DNA of 64,000 nt from Hydra vulgaris (taxonomy: Eukaryota > Cnidaria > Hydrozoa > Anthoathecata > Hydridae), in the NCBI RefSeq assembly GCF_038396675.1, contig NC_088931.1, positions 24,686,001 to 24,750,000 of the forward strand, read 5' to 3'. This document shows, piece after piece, positions 47,701-59,201 of the stretch. Position 1 is the first letter of the stretch; every line of letters begins with the position of its first letter. Made by a program: the position numbers and the translations under genes. The notes under the pieces are model-generated. The model was not told where the DNA came from, did not search any database, and saw nothing but the letters and a program-made list of their open reading frames with translations.

Positions 47701-49897
47701 TTACTCGTCAATCAATTAAGTGTCATCCTTTTTCTGTGAATGTTCCTAAGTGCTCCAAAAACGCTTATTTATCTAGTTTTTTCCTCGAACATCAGCTCTT
47801 TGGAATTCGCTTCCTTCATCATGCTTTCCTGATTCATATAATTTGCAATCCTTTAAGTCATCCGTCAATCGTTATCTTGCTCTATAATCTTCATCTTTTT
47901 TCTTTCAGTAACTTCCAACTTTAATTAGTGGCTGCCTGCAGCCTTGTTGGAAGCAAAGATTTAAAAAAAAAAAAAAAAAAAAAACAGATTTATTAATTGC
48001 AAGTTTACACGCAATGGCAGTGCAATGTTAGAGCACTTGCCTTGTAAGCAATAAGTACCAAGTTCAATTACCTGCTTAATTTGTCTCTCTGCAAATCAGC
48101 CTTCTCTGATTTTACACCCTTTCCAAAATTACTTAATTAATTAAATAATTATTTAAATAAATAAATCTTATAGTTAGTTGAACCCACAAAAAATAGTTTT
48201 TAAAGTTGTTATTATAATTACTTATAAATTAAACGCATATTTAAACCAAAATGCCTTAAGGTCTTTTTTAAAATATAAATGATAAATTATAACAACTTAA
48301 AAAACTTTTTTGTTTTATTATAATTTATCATTTATATTAAATAATGATATTTTATTAAATTTATAATAAATATTTAATATTACAAGTTTTATTTTAAAGA
48401 CGTGCTCAGACATAACTACTATATTCTGAAAACTATCTAGAAGCGGATCACGGTTGTGGAACTTACTTCTTAAAAATGATTTTAAAATGTTTAACTCGAT
48501 GCAACATTTTAAATGCATAAAAAAAAATTTCAATATGGCAATGTATGCCATAAATACCCCGCACATTTTTGAATAATTTATAAACCCAAAGGGCTTGTCA
48601 TAATCTACATAATTCAATACAATTATATTTTTACTGGTTTAAAGGCTAAAGAATTTTAAATTATTAAACTTATATAAGTTAATAACAGGAAATGCTTATA
48701 TGCTGATATAAAATTTTAAAAATCTGGGATTCCCAAAGTACTAACAATTTTTATGATGGGTGGGACTCTGGACTCTAACTTTGCATCCCTGGTTGAAATG
48801 AAACTAAAAAGAATTGAAGTGAAAAGTTTTTGTACTGTAATACATGTAATAATTAGTATAGACGTATCGTGTTGTATAAATATTTTACTTGTTTAGCAAA
48901 TGTTGCTCCATAACTGAACATATTTATATTATATTTCATAACTGTACATATTTATATTATAGCCTTATTTTGTTTTTTAAATCAGTTTTTTAATTATTAT
49001 TTTTAATTCTAGTTATTGTTCTTAAAATTTGTAATTTTAAAAAAAATTTCAAAGTGTATTTATATTGTTAATATAGATTATTGACATTGATCAAACAAAA
49101 GATGACCAAGGAAAACTTGTTTCAGAGTTTTATGTTCATTTTCAGGGATGGAATAAAAGGTTTCTTTTATTAGAAATTTTTTAATTGTATTTTAGCTCTA
49201 ATTGATAAAAAAAATCATTCTTTAAAAATAAATAAGAAAATATATATCTGTAATATTATATTCAAAACATTTAGCATAAGTTGGTTTTTAAATACTATGA
49301 ACTTAAAAGTGTCATAGTTTTGATTGTAGTATCTTTATTTTTTATCGTAATAATAATTTTTTTTTCTTTTTTTTCTCTGCTTTTAGGCGTTGCAAAGATA
49401 TCAAGTTTAAAAAAAAATGTTTTTTAAAAAAATTTTACTTAATCTGAAATGAGTTGGCAGAATGAGCAAAGATTTAATAACATTAAATAATTTTTTTTTT
49501 TCTTTTATGTATTGAAAAAACAATTAGCATAAACATGTTTATTTATTGAAAAATTTACAGAAAAAATTTTCTTTTAATGATTCAATATTAGATGTTTTCT
49601 TGGATTTAATCTCATGTTCTCTGATTAGTTCATAAAATCCGATGTCTCTCTGATTTGATCAGAATATACTTGATTTGAGATTTTATTTAAACAATGTTGT
49701 CTGTTTAACTGTTTAATTGCGTCATGGGAGCCTGTGAGCTAGAGTTGTTAGTCATTGAGTTGGTTTGATAAATTTCTTAGTTTAATAACCAGGCTTAATT
49801 ATAGCTTATAAACTAAAGTAAGGTTTTTTAAATCAAAATAAAAAAAAATATTTAGATTTTTATTATTAGTGCTGGTAACCTTGTAACTCTTTTTCTA

Positions 49898-49976
<79 letters not shown>

Positions 49977-50775
49977 GCCTTGTTAAGAAGCGTTACGCAG
50001 CTCGCATTTTGCAAAAGGCGATTTGCCTACAAGTTCAGCAGTTTTGCGCTACGCAAAAACTTATCTATAAAAATCTTTTAGAATATTTATATTATCTTTT
50101 GATTATCCTTAACGTGATGTTTATTCAGAAGAAATAAAGTCGTAAGTAAAAGCATTTAATCGCAATTGTAAACTAATAGATTTTTTTGTTATTAAAAATT
50201 AGTTAAAAAAATAAAGTGTTTTAAGTTTTATCTTAAGGAATTAAATATATAAATTCCTTTTAAATATAAAAATTATTTTTAGTCATAATAGTTTAAAAAA
50301 GGCACGATTTATTTTGATGTAAATATTTTATTAATAAGATATTTTGTTTATTGTTAATTCAATAACGTAAAGTTTTAATGACGTTCATTTAATTTATGAA
50401 AATAAATTATGATCACGAATATGTTATCGGTAACTGATAAATAACAAAAAAAAACTATTGTTTAAAAACATTATTAAAAAGAGTTCACAAATTAAATAAG
50501 AACAAATTTATTAACAGTTAATAAAATAACCAAAAACCAAATGGAAAATCATAAGCAAATAAACAAATAGTCACAAAGCGTCTAATAAGCAAATAAACAA
50601 ATAGTCACAAAGCGTCTAATAAGCAAATAAACAAATAGTCATAAGCGTCACTAGCGTCTACAAAGACGCTAGTGACGCAATATAACTTCTAACGATGCAA
50701 AATATATTTGCTGAGTTGAGTTACTTAAAAATGCGTTACGCGTTTTCGCTACGCAGCGAAATCTCGTAACAAGGC

Positions 50776-50839
<64 letters not shown>

Positions 50840-51486
50840 ACCCGTAGATGTTGTCCGAAAATTTTTCCATATTTTGTTGACAAAAAGTAAAAATTAAAAT
50901 GCAAGACCGGAATTATTTTTTTTTATTAATTGAGAGACTGCCTGCCCCAACCAAACCCTCAGTCGATGTAGCAACACTCCCTTGCGGGTCAGGCTAAAAG
51001 ATAGTAGATGTAGCAGCACTCCCTTGCAGGTCAGGCTATTTGTCAGTCGATGTAGCAGCACTCCCTTGCGAGTCAGGCTATTTGTCAGTCGATGTAGCAG
51101 CACTCCCTTGCGAGTCAGGCTATAAGATAGTCGATGTAGCAACACTTCGCGCATGATTTACAGTAAAAAAAAATAAAAATAAAAACATTTTATTAAAAAA
51201 ATTTAAAATAAAAACATTTTATTAAAAAAAATAAAAATAAAAACATTGTTTATATTGTTGAAAACATTCAGAATGTTTTTAAAACATTCTGGTCAATTAA
51301 ATTTGCGTTTTTGTGGTTTTTTTAAAAAACGATTTATTTGTAATTAAATTAATGGTTTTTACTTTCGTCCAACACGCAAATGTTGGACGAAAGTAATTAA
51401 AAGTGACGTATGTGTTGACGTAAGAATCACTTTTTTCCTTCCGCTCTTCCCAAAGACAACAAACTATAGATCTATATATCTATCTA

Positions 51487-51573
<87 letters not shown>

Positions 51574-54500
51574 CAACTTTTTTTTTAATGAGTTGAGTTT
51601 AATTAAATTGAATTTTTAAAGTTTAAATTTTTTTTAAATTGTTTGTGTGATAATGTCAATTATATGTATGATGATGTATTCATAATGCCAATAGTTGGGA
51701 CAGATGGGTTCTAGAGGATCAAATTTTGACAATCAATGAGAACAGTCGTGAGTTACAAAGTCAGCTCTTCAAGAAAGCAGTGCAGTTAGTTTGTTTTTAA
51801 GTATAATCTTTTAATATATTTTATTCAAACTAATATCAAATATGTTTTCAATTTTTTCAAAATATTTTACAAGTTATTATATTATTTTATAATTTTATGC
51901 TGCAGCTGTTGGATACACCAGCATGTGTGAATTCCACACTTTGACAGCTTTTTTATGTTTTAATTAAAGTTTTCTTTAATACATTTTAATTTGTTCAGAT
52001 CATTGTTTTTGAATTTGTGATCTCTGGTATTTAAGTTTTTAAACAACGATAAGCTCAACTTTAATCGTTCCTTTAAATATTTTAAACACTTGTATCATAT
52101 CTCCTCTTAGTCTGCTCTTCTTCAGAGTTGTTAAATTAGATTAAGGAAAACAGTTTTCATATGTAAAGTTTTTTAGATTAGGAGGTATTTTAGTTTGTTT
52201 TTGTTCGTCTTTGCTCTTTTTCTAGAATATTTATATTTCATTTAATATTTGAAGACCAAACTGGTGCAGCAAATTCAATATGCGGTTGCATAAATACTTC
52301 ATATAGTAGCTTAAAAATGTATTTGTTGTGATGTGCAAAAGTTTTTTTTTATTTAACCCAAAATTAAATTTGCTTTTGATGAGGATGTTATCTGTTGTTT
52401 CTACATTGAACATTCTCTACTTTTTTTGAATTTTAAACTGTTGATAAGATTTTTTTATCATCAGCATAAACTTTTATTATATTCTGAAGGGAGTCAGGCA
52501 AATCATTAATAAATATCAAAATTAATAATGGTCCAAGCACAGAATCTTGAGGTTCACCACTCAAAACTTTTTTCCATGTAGAAACAACATCACCTATTTT
52601 GACTCTTTGTTGTCTATTACTTATAAACCCTTTAATCCACTCTAAAAGTTTTTCACATACATCATTCGCCTTAATTTTTAAAGTTAATTGTCTATCAGGT
52701 ACAGTGTCAAATGCTTTAGCAAAATCTATTTAAAATATTCAGCTGTTTGATCATAAAGTAATATGATTATTCATACACACACATACACACACACATGCAC
52801 ACACACTTGCACTCACACACATACACATTATTCAAATATATAATTAAAATGTTTTACTACTTGTTTTACTTTACCTGATGATCAAATTTTTGATCGTTAC
52901 CAAACAGAACATGGTATTAAGCTGCTTCATTCATTTGACCAGATTTTCAAATTTGGGTATTAAGTTTGTTAGGTTAATTTACTCCTGGAACAACGAACAA
53001 AGTTTATTGATTGATTTTATTTACTGAATACTGTGTCGTTGATATTATGCTGCTTCCTTCATTTGACCAGATTTTCAAATTTGGGTACTAAGTTTGTTAG
53101 GTTTGTTTTAATTTACTAGTTAATTTATTTAAAAAAGAGTAAAAATATAAATAATAAAAGTAGTTTAAATTTTATATTTAATTTCTAATTTATATTAAAT
53201 ATCTAATTTATATTAAATATCTAATTTGTATTAAATAATAAATAATAAATACTTTAATAAAAATGTTGTAACTATTTTTGTTTTACATTTTTTTTGTTTG
53301 TTTTTTTTTTCTATATTTTTAAACCCATTTAAAAAAATACATTTTTGTATGTTTTTTATTCATTATTTTCTAGCCAAATTAAATAATATATTTAATTTTG
53401 TTTTGTAATACCATATTAAATAGAAAACAAGTTCTCCTAGTAGCCTACAGTTAAAACTTACATTGTTTACTCAATCAGAGTGGTTTTGGTAGTTTGTTTT
53501 TTCTGAAGTTTTGTTTGACAGCCATTCATAGCTTTTCAATTTGGTTCATATTAGATAAATTACCTGTCCGCGAAAGAATGAAAATATTTTTGTTTTGTAT
53601 TGAAATGTTATATTGAAATATACAATCTCTAATTAGAAAGTATTTTGAAATGTTGTGTTACAATATTTGATTCAGAAGATTTATGTATTTGTGTTGGATC
53701 ATTTTGCCTTCTACAATATGAAGCTTCTCAACATCATTTACCTTCATCATGTACCACACCTTTATTAATAATCTTGACTAGGGGTTGCTTCGAGAATGCT
53801 TCTCAACAACAGCTTTTTTCTAAGTTACCAACAAAATCTGACTGGATGAGATGATGCCTAGGGGGCATCCATAAAGTAAGTACGCAGTAAAATCACTGAT
53901 TTAGGACCCCTCCCCCTTTTAGGCACTTGTATACATTTTCAACGCTTTCCTGTCCTCCCCTCTACAGATCTATGCATTTTTTATAACAGTATCAACCCCT
54001 TTTTCTTAACCCATGAATTTTTTAAAACATTAAAAAAATATTTACTGAGTTCAACATTAATTTTTTAAATTCTTAAAATTGGATTCTTTTGTTAAAAAAA
54101 AAAGAAATCAAGTTTTAGGAGAGAAACCGTGTACTTACTTGCTGTCTTTAATACAGATTAAAGACAGCATTATACTCCTTTATGTGCAAGAACACATAAA
54201 AGAGTACAATGCACATAAAAGAGTATAATGCCCTGCACATCAAGGACTATACATATGTCAAAAATGAGATAAAATAAGAAGCAAATAAGCATTATGTGAC
54301 TATGAGTCATGACGAATCAAAATGAGCTATGTGAGTATTATATGACTATGAATCAAAACTAGCTAACAACAAGCACCATCCAAAACAACTCTTTGCATAT
54401 ATTAACAATAAAAAAATGGATACTGAGCAATCAAATATCGAAACCTCAAATTCAAATCAAATGAGGAGAAATATAGTAACAATAGCAAACATTCTTAACA

Positions 54501-57500
54501 ACCAGTTTCAATCAGTTTTTTAAAAAGAACCATTGATTCAGATAATAAAATCTTTTGTATTTTTAAACCAACGGCTTTAATTTTGAATATAACAATGGAC
54601 ATTGTTTTTTAAGCATGTGCCACATCTATGTCTGCTCCACTAACTTTGATTTTCCCACTTTCAATAAAATCTGATGAAGCTCTATCATCTTTGGCTCGCT
54701 TCTGTTTCATGGAAATTAATGGAAAAAATAGTTAGACATAATTAAGTCATAATTGATCATTTGGTAAATAATAAATTGCTTTCCAAAATTCAACAAGATT
54801 TTTCCAAAAAAAGACTTGCATCATAAATTTTTTTGAAGTAATGCACTTTTTGATAGCAAATTAAAGAAGAAACCAGGCGATTTAATTTTTCTTGACTTGG
54901 CAAAAGTATTCGATAAATTTTCATATTAGATATTATATTAGATTGCTGCAAAAGCTTGAAATATATAATGTAAATGGCAATCTTTTAAATTGGATCAAAG
55001 TCTTTTTGACAATCAGCAAGCAGCATACTTAGAGATTTATTTTCTGACTTAATTGACATAATTTTAGATATATTTGATGTAACCAGTGGTGTTCTGCAAG
55101 GCTCTGTTTTGTTGGGGCAGATGCTCTTTGTTATATTTGTTAATAACATGCTAATTCATGTCAAACTGCAAAATGTAGCAGAAGACACAAAGCTCATAAA
55201 AGTTGTCAAAACCGATGAAGACAGTGTAAGTTTATAATCCAATCTGATTGAGATTGTGAAATGGATTCAAACCTGGCTAATGAAGTTAAATGTTAACTCT
55301 AGAACAATAAAATTTGATTGGATGTTAACTCTAGAACAATAAAATTTGATTACTTTATGGGTGAAACCAAGAACGGTAGCGCAACCAACAGAGTAGTTTT
55401 AAAAGTCACAAATTTTTTTTTAACTCTCCTCCCCAAGGCAGAGAAGGCTTCTACAGTCGAGGAGGCTACTTTAGTTGTGATTACAACCCTCTCTCAACTC
55501 TATAACTTCGAAACACGAACTTTGATAAACAAGGCTGCTGCCAGGTAGAAACTGAAAAAGTTGACAAATTCCAAATGAGATCTTGGAATTCTAATCTCTG
55601 AGAATCTTAAATATGTTCATCAGTGCAACATAACAGCCAACAAAACAAATAACATGTTCTACATTCTTAAACATGCATTTGAATCAAGAGAGACACTGAC
55701 ATTTGAAATAAACTTTATTTTGCATTTATTAGACCACATCTGGAGTTTCCATACCAGCTTGGAAACTTTACCTTGTTGGTGACATAAAAAAACTGAAAAA
55801 GTATTACGAAGGGTCCTCAGTCTTTAAAAAATTAAGACTACAAAACTTGAAGCAAAATCATGAAATTAATTTAAATTGTTTAAATCATTTAAATTTAATT
55901 GACTGGCAGGTATGGCCTTGCAGCATAGCACCCAGAACTAAACATCAAACTCTATTTCATCACAAGGTTGTCAAGAACTGTGAAGTCAGACATAAATATT
56001 TCAACAACCGTGTAGTCAATGAATGAAATATTTTACCAGATAATATTTTTGAGGCAACATCAGTTGACAAATTTAAACAACTACAGTTTGTTTTACTAGA
56101 GCTGCACAAAAGTGGCTGACATACAAGTTTAAAAATGGCTGACATATAAGTTGGGTATAGATGCAAATACTCAGCTGATTATGGGTTTAACAAGGCTGTG
56201 GCTTTGCATATCTAAATTAACTAACTTAATGATAAACCATTTGTTTTATTTAATAGTTTAGTAAATTTTTAATGCCTCTATTGTCTAGTTAATAAAAAAT
56301 TGTCTTATATATTATTTATTATCATGTATGTGCGTGTGTGCTCACATGCTGACACACACACATACATGCACGCACACACATACATGCACGCACGCACATA
56401 CACACACTCACACACACACACACACGCACTCACACATGCACACTATATTAATTTATTTTTTCAAAAAATGATATTAAAATCAAGAATAAATTTAGCTTTT
56501 TAAAAGTTTTGAACTTTTTAATTTTAAAAATCAAGAAAAAATTTAAAATATAGACTAAATTTTCAATTTCAAGGCTTAGAAAACGCAAACCTAAGAAAAG
56601 TGAAGATGATAAAAGCAGTGAAGACGAAGAAAAAGTGAAAAAAGAAGTGATTAATTTTTTAATACATGCATAATTTTTGCATAAATTTTGAATTGAGAGA
56701 GAAAATTTTTAGTCAATTAATTAATGTTAGTTACTTTGATAATTGTTTGTCATATTGATTTGTCATCAATGATATTGCTAGGAAAAATTGTTTGATATTC
56801 CGCTTGTATCGCTTGATATTCCAAAAGTTCTTGCAACTCACCTAGAAGATGATTGTTATCGTATTCAACGGAAAAAAAAGGTTTCTTTATTTTTATTATA
56901 GTAAAACTTTACTTTAAACTTTTAAACTGATTCTTTTTGTATTTATAATTGTTTTGTAGTTCTTATAGTTATAATTGTAAAGTAAAAACTTTAGCTTAGA
57001 GCTTTCAACTTCTTTTATTATATTTATAATTTTTGCACTTGTGATTTGTTCTTTTGCTTGTCTCAACTACAAACTGTGTTTGTAGCTTGTGATTTTGCCT
57101 CGAAAGCCCTGTGTTACACAGATATTAAATGATTATTTAAAACAATGTATGGAGAATCCAAAAACATATGATGGAAGATATTTAAGGTAAATCTTTTTTA
57201 TTATTTTTTAGAAGTTTTGTTTAATAAAGTTTTATTATTTAAAAACTTTTCATTTGTTAATTTTAAATCAACTTTTTCTCCCTGCTGCAGTTGATGATTT
57301 TTTTTTAAATTTAGTTTAAAAATTATAGGCGAAGTTATGGAGGGATTGAATACGTATTTTAATTTCTTTTTATCTACTCTTTTACTCTACAATTTTGAAC
57401 GAGAACAATATTTAACATACTTTCCATACCAAGATAATTTTGATGAGAAAATGTCCCAAAAAGATGGCTTGAATACCAGTCTTCTTACAAACACTTTAGA

Positions 57501-57970
57501 ATCCAATGAAATAAATGAATCCAATGAAATGGATAAACCTTCAACTTCAAGCAGCTCAAAAGTTTTAGATGAAGTGATATCTACAAGAAAAGAAGTACAA
57601 ACTAAAGTCTCAAAGAAGAGAAAAGAAGAAAGAAGGAAGAGTTCTCGTGAAAAAAAACCTATAAATATTCTGCAGTCTGGTGTTTCAAAAAATCAACCTC
57701 AAACAAGTGAAGGAAAAAACATAGAAACTACTAGATCTGAAAAAGAGAAAAAATCAAAGTACACAAACTATACTTCAATTTCATTAAATAGGTCTCGTAG
57801 AAAGATAAATTTGTATACAGCTTCTGTAAAGGATACTGATAACCAATGCACTATAGAAAACTCAAAGACAATGCACAGAGCTAAATTATCTGGTTGTGGA
57901 GATGATGTTTCATCAATTGACATCATAAAAGGAAATCAATGCAATGATATCAATATACCTACAAAAACAG
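44747..57970 (+). CDS. MSL3: MSL3-type chromodomain/MRG protein, seven exons, 3' end beyond the window
   Basis: Exons: 44747-44857, 49077-49159, 51695-51784, 56574-56646, 56782-56880, 57086-57186 and 57315-57970. All join in phase at GT..AG borders. Exons 1-3 encode a chromo-barrel domain ([30 protein letters not shown] joined to [12 protein letters not shown]), very close to human MSL3 (VLCFEPDPTKARVLYDAK; GWNRSWDRW). Exon 4 is a Lys/Glu-rich linker. Exons 5-7 begin the MRG domain ([65 protein letters not shown]). Exon 7 then gives a long Ser/Lys-rich insert, as in MSL3, which splits its MRG domain, unlike MRG15/MORF4L1. The remaining MRG helices (LLRLFVKLPEIL in human) were not found before 64000. 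In animals MSL3 belongs to the MSL complex, which acetylates histone H4 Lys16. The exon 4 and exon 7 donors (GTGATT, GTTTTT) are weak. Confidence 0.9.
45558..46278. mobile_element. Non-autonomous hAT-like element in MSL3 intron 1
   Basis: The left terminus TAGAGATGTGTCAGAACC and the right terminus (read inward) TAGTGACATGCCAGGTACC are imperfect inverted repeats; CTGGGTACTGG/GGGTACC words recur near both ends. Flanks TATATGAT (45550-45557) and TATATGAC (46279-46286) match at 7 of 8 bases, the hAT duplication length. There is no coding capacity in its 721 bp. Confidence 0.75.
46600..47985 (+). mobile_element. Jockey-like LINE, 5'-truncated, reverse transcriptase core intact
   Basis: Lies in MSL3 intron 1 in the sense direction. 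The frame 46740-47924 has an intact motif A ([18 protein letters not shown]), motif B ([20 protein letters not shown]), motif C ([12 protein letters not shown]) and the thumb/C-terminal [36 protein letters not shown]. Upstream, [10 protein letters not shown]...K (46620 on) continues the same protein after a frame break, so no endonuclease is present. Near 47785 the frame shifts; the expected C-terminal residues continue in another frame. It ends in a 22-A tail at 47963-47984. It is far less decayed than its paralogue at 37866-38700, so it is probably a younger insertion. Confidence 0.92.
48005..48130 (+). repeat. tRNA-derived SINE in MSL3 intron 1
   Basis: ATGGCAGTGCAATGTTAGAG, then CACTTGCCTTGTAAGCAA, then CCAAGTTCAATTACCTG reads as a decayed tRNA: D-arm/A-box region, an anticodon arm with CTTGTAA in the loop (anticodon TGT), and a B-box-like GTTCAATTACC. 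The acceptor stem does not pair, so it is not a functional tRNA. It starts about 20 bp after the LINE poly-A tail, and the two may share a history. Confidence 0.65.
48131..49076. other. Remainder of MSL3 intron 1
   Basis: AT-rich, with an inverted repeat AAATATAAATGATAAATTAT / ATAATTTATCATTTATATT at 48268-48338. No other repeat family recognised. Confidence 0.5.
49908..49973. repeat. (TA)n tract left of the 49974-50778 element
   Basis: Pure TA repeat. A matching tract follows the element, so the element probably inserted into one array. Confidence 0.93.
49974..50778. mobile_element. Non-autonomous DNA element inserted in a (TA)n array (MSL3 intron 2)
   Basis: The termini CAGGCCTTGTTAAGAAGCG and (read inward from the right) CAGGCCTTGTTACGAGATT share 12 exact bases. 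Both subterminal regions carry CG-rich words (GCGTTACGCAG, GCGCTACGCAAA; GCGTTACGCGTTTTCGCTAC). TA repeats on both sides allow an ATATATAT duplication, which cannot be proven in such sequence. The interior has three 34-bp units (AAGCAAATAAACAAATAGTC...) at 50552-50650 and a hairpin GACGCTAGTG/CACTAGCGTC at 50645-50677. No transposase. A hAT relationship is inferred from the CAGG end. Confidence 0.72.
50779..50837. repeat. (TA)n tract right of the 49974-50778 element
   Basis: Pure TA repeat separating two unrelated elements. Confidence 0.93.
50839..51472 (+). mobile_element. Minisatellite-bearing dispersed element, copy 2
   Basis: Same order as 35533-36210: AACCCGTAGATGTTGTCCGA start, five 42-bp units (50959-51150), A/T-rich tandem units, ATTCAGAATGTTTTTAAAAC (fewer copies than copy 1), hairpin CTTTCGTCCAACACG/TGTTGGACGAAAG, and the CAACAAACTATAGATC end. 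The second unit of this copy has a private variant (TAGTAGATGTAGC). It is flanked by (TA)n on both sides and lies in MSL3 intron 2. Confidence 0.75.
51473..51572. repeat. (TCTA)n(TA)n microsatellite
   Basis: Three TCTA units followed by pure TA. Confidence 0.93.
51905..52738 (-). mobile_element. CR1/Jockey-like LINE fragment, antisense in MSL3 intron 3
   Basis: The minus strand reads [19 protein letters not shown] from 52732 (motif A), [40 protein letters not shown] (motif B with Glu for Val and Asp for Gly), and VYADD near 52460. It then continues, with stops, to [18 protein letters not shown] near 52250 and an [18 protein letters not shown] tail near 52090. It is cut upstream of motif A, so there is no endonuclease. 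It is in the opposite direction to the other intron LINEs. Confidence 0.85.
52775..52830. repeat. (CA)n-rich simple repeat
   Basis: Mixed ACACACAT/CACAC repeat next to the upstream edge of the antisense LINE fragment. Confidence 0.85.
52916..53112. repeat. Direct repeat, about 60 bp x2
   Basis: GCTGCTTCATTCATTTGACC...AAGTTTGTTAGGT at 52920-52975 recurs at 53050-53103 with few changes, about 130 bp apart. Confidence 0.85.
53113..54235. other. MSL3 intron 3, unassigned part
   Basis: AT-rich DNA. An open frame at 53645-53854 shows no recognisable domain. AAGACAGCA/GTCTTTAAT inverted words at 54144-54172 and repeated ACACATAAAAGAGTA at 54190-54230 precede a LINE. Confidence 0.4.
55286..55350. 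repeat. Tandem duplication, 32 bp x2
   Basis: ATGTTAACTCTAGAACAATA followed by AAATTTGATTGG occurs twice at the point where the LINE reading is interrupted. Confidence 0.85.
55350..55560 (+). other. Foreign segment inside the decayed LINE
   Basis: GC-richer than its surroundings, open in one frame ([40 protein letters not shown]) and not part of the LINE protein. It may be a SINE or another small insertion; I cannot assign it. Confidence 0.4.
56318..56446. repeat. (CA)n / CACGCACACATACATG microsatellite
   Basis: Mixed GT then CA repeat with ACATGCACGCACACA units, beyond the 3' end of the sense LINE and 130 bp before MSL3 exon 4. Confidence 0.9.
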
Positions 57971-58107
57971 GTTTTTGTTTTGTATTTATAATGTATTTCA
58001 ATTTTTTTGGGGATGGGACGACAATCTTTTTTTTTATTATTCTTTTTCCGAAAAAGCTGTATGGAATAAAGAAACCAAAATAGCTCAACAAGTGTATATC
58101 TATATAC

Positions 58108-58238
<131 letters not shown>

Positions 58239-58261
58239 CTGTTACCCATATATATATAGCA

Positions 58262-58402
58262 GATACCCAGGCTCAGAATTAATAAGGCCACACATTGACT
58301 AAAAATTTTTTTAAAAAACTTTGTTAAAATAGATTGATCAAGCATCAATGATTTTGTTTGTTAAGCTCCTTATATTAAAATTAAAGTTACTTGGTTACCC
58401 TA
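58262..58402 (+). repeat. Direct repeat of about 135 bp, copy A
   Basis: ATACCCAGGCTCAGAATTAA then AAAAAACTTTGTTAAAATAG and GTTTGTTAAGCTCCTTATAT, then AAAGTTACTTGGTTA. The same order occurs at 58803-58926. Confidence 0.85.
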
Positions 58403-58530
58403 ATAGCCCACTATTCACTAGATTTCAGTAGTTCATATATCATTAGCAAAAGTTATAGGGGGGTTCTGAGATTATTTAAAGTCATGGCAAAAAAAGTTAT
58501 CATAAGAGCTGCTTTGTTCCTAAAAAGCAT

Positions 58531-58607
<77 letters not shown>
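58531..58607. repeat. (TA)n microsatellite
   Basis: Pure TA array between the two copies of the 135-bp direct repeat. Confidence 0.95.
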
Positions 58608-58609
<2 letters not shown>

Positions 58610-58802
58610 CCTTCGGAATTAGGGTTGGCATGTAACTAATCCATATATATATAAAATCCATACATTAATAAACAAATTAAGAACTTAATTTAAAAAAACT
58701 TAGTTTATGGTGCAGAGTGCGTGAAAAAGGAAAAATCAAACACATTCAAAAGTACTAGAATTTGAAACTAGTGACAACACTGTTGCAAGTGGGGCTCACT
58801 GG

Positions 58803-58926
58803 GTACCCAGGCCCAGAATGAGAGAGAACTTAAAAAATTTTAAAAAACTTTATAAAAATAAATCAATTTAGCATCAATAATTTTGTTTGTTAAGCTCCTT
58901 ATATTAAAATCAAAGTTACTTGGTTA
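58803..58926 (+). repeat. Direct repeat of about 135 bp, copy B
   Basis: GTACCCAGGCCCAGAATGAG then AAAAAACTTTATAAAAATAA and GTTTGTTAAGCTCCTTATAT, matching copy A with scattered changes. Confidence 0.85.
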
Positions 58927-59201
58927 ACGCATTGTATATGTAAAATTGAAAATTGTAATTGAAAAAATTTGAATAAGTTTTATTTTACATAAGTTGTATT
59001 AACATAATAACTTTTTATTAACATAGTTAAGTATTACTATCTATTGACAGTTATAATTATTGAATTTATTATATTAAAGGCAAAATATGGTGTGATAAAA
59101 TGGTTTAATAATATTTTTGACAAAGAATATATTTTACTTTTATCCAGTTTGACATTAATGAGTTTTATCCATCAATCTCTTAAACTATTTCATGAGTATT
59201 C

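Larger units (their letters stand above)
54240..56165 (+). mobile_element. CR1-like LINE, heavily decayed, sense in MSL3 intron 3
   Basis: In order and in broken frames: [16 protein letters not shown] (54370), [12 protein letters not shown] (54490), [17 protein letters not shown] (54878, motif A), [14 protein letters not shown] sequence, [19 protein letters not shown] (55085, motif B) and AEDTKLI (55180, motif C with the first Asp of the pair replaced by Glu). Then come [14 protein letters not shown] (55650), [15 protein letters not shown] (55770) and [20 protein letters not shown] then [17 protein letters not shown] (55965-56080). A segment at 55349-55560 ([20 protein letters not shown]) does not fit the LINE and looks inserted. 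Confidence 0.8.

Noticed and set aside
48005..48075. Functional tRNA-Thr (anticodon TGT)
   Set aside because: The anticodon arm and B-box are recognisable, but the acceptor stem does not pair and the sequence continues into a SINE-like body.
57971..58083. Extension of MSL3 exon 7 into a hydrophobic tail ending at 58083
   Set aside because: The MRG domain would be left incomplete and the tail ([18 protein letters not shown]) is AT-driven. A donor at 57971, although weak, is more likely.
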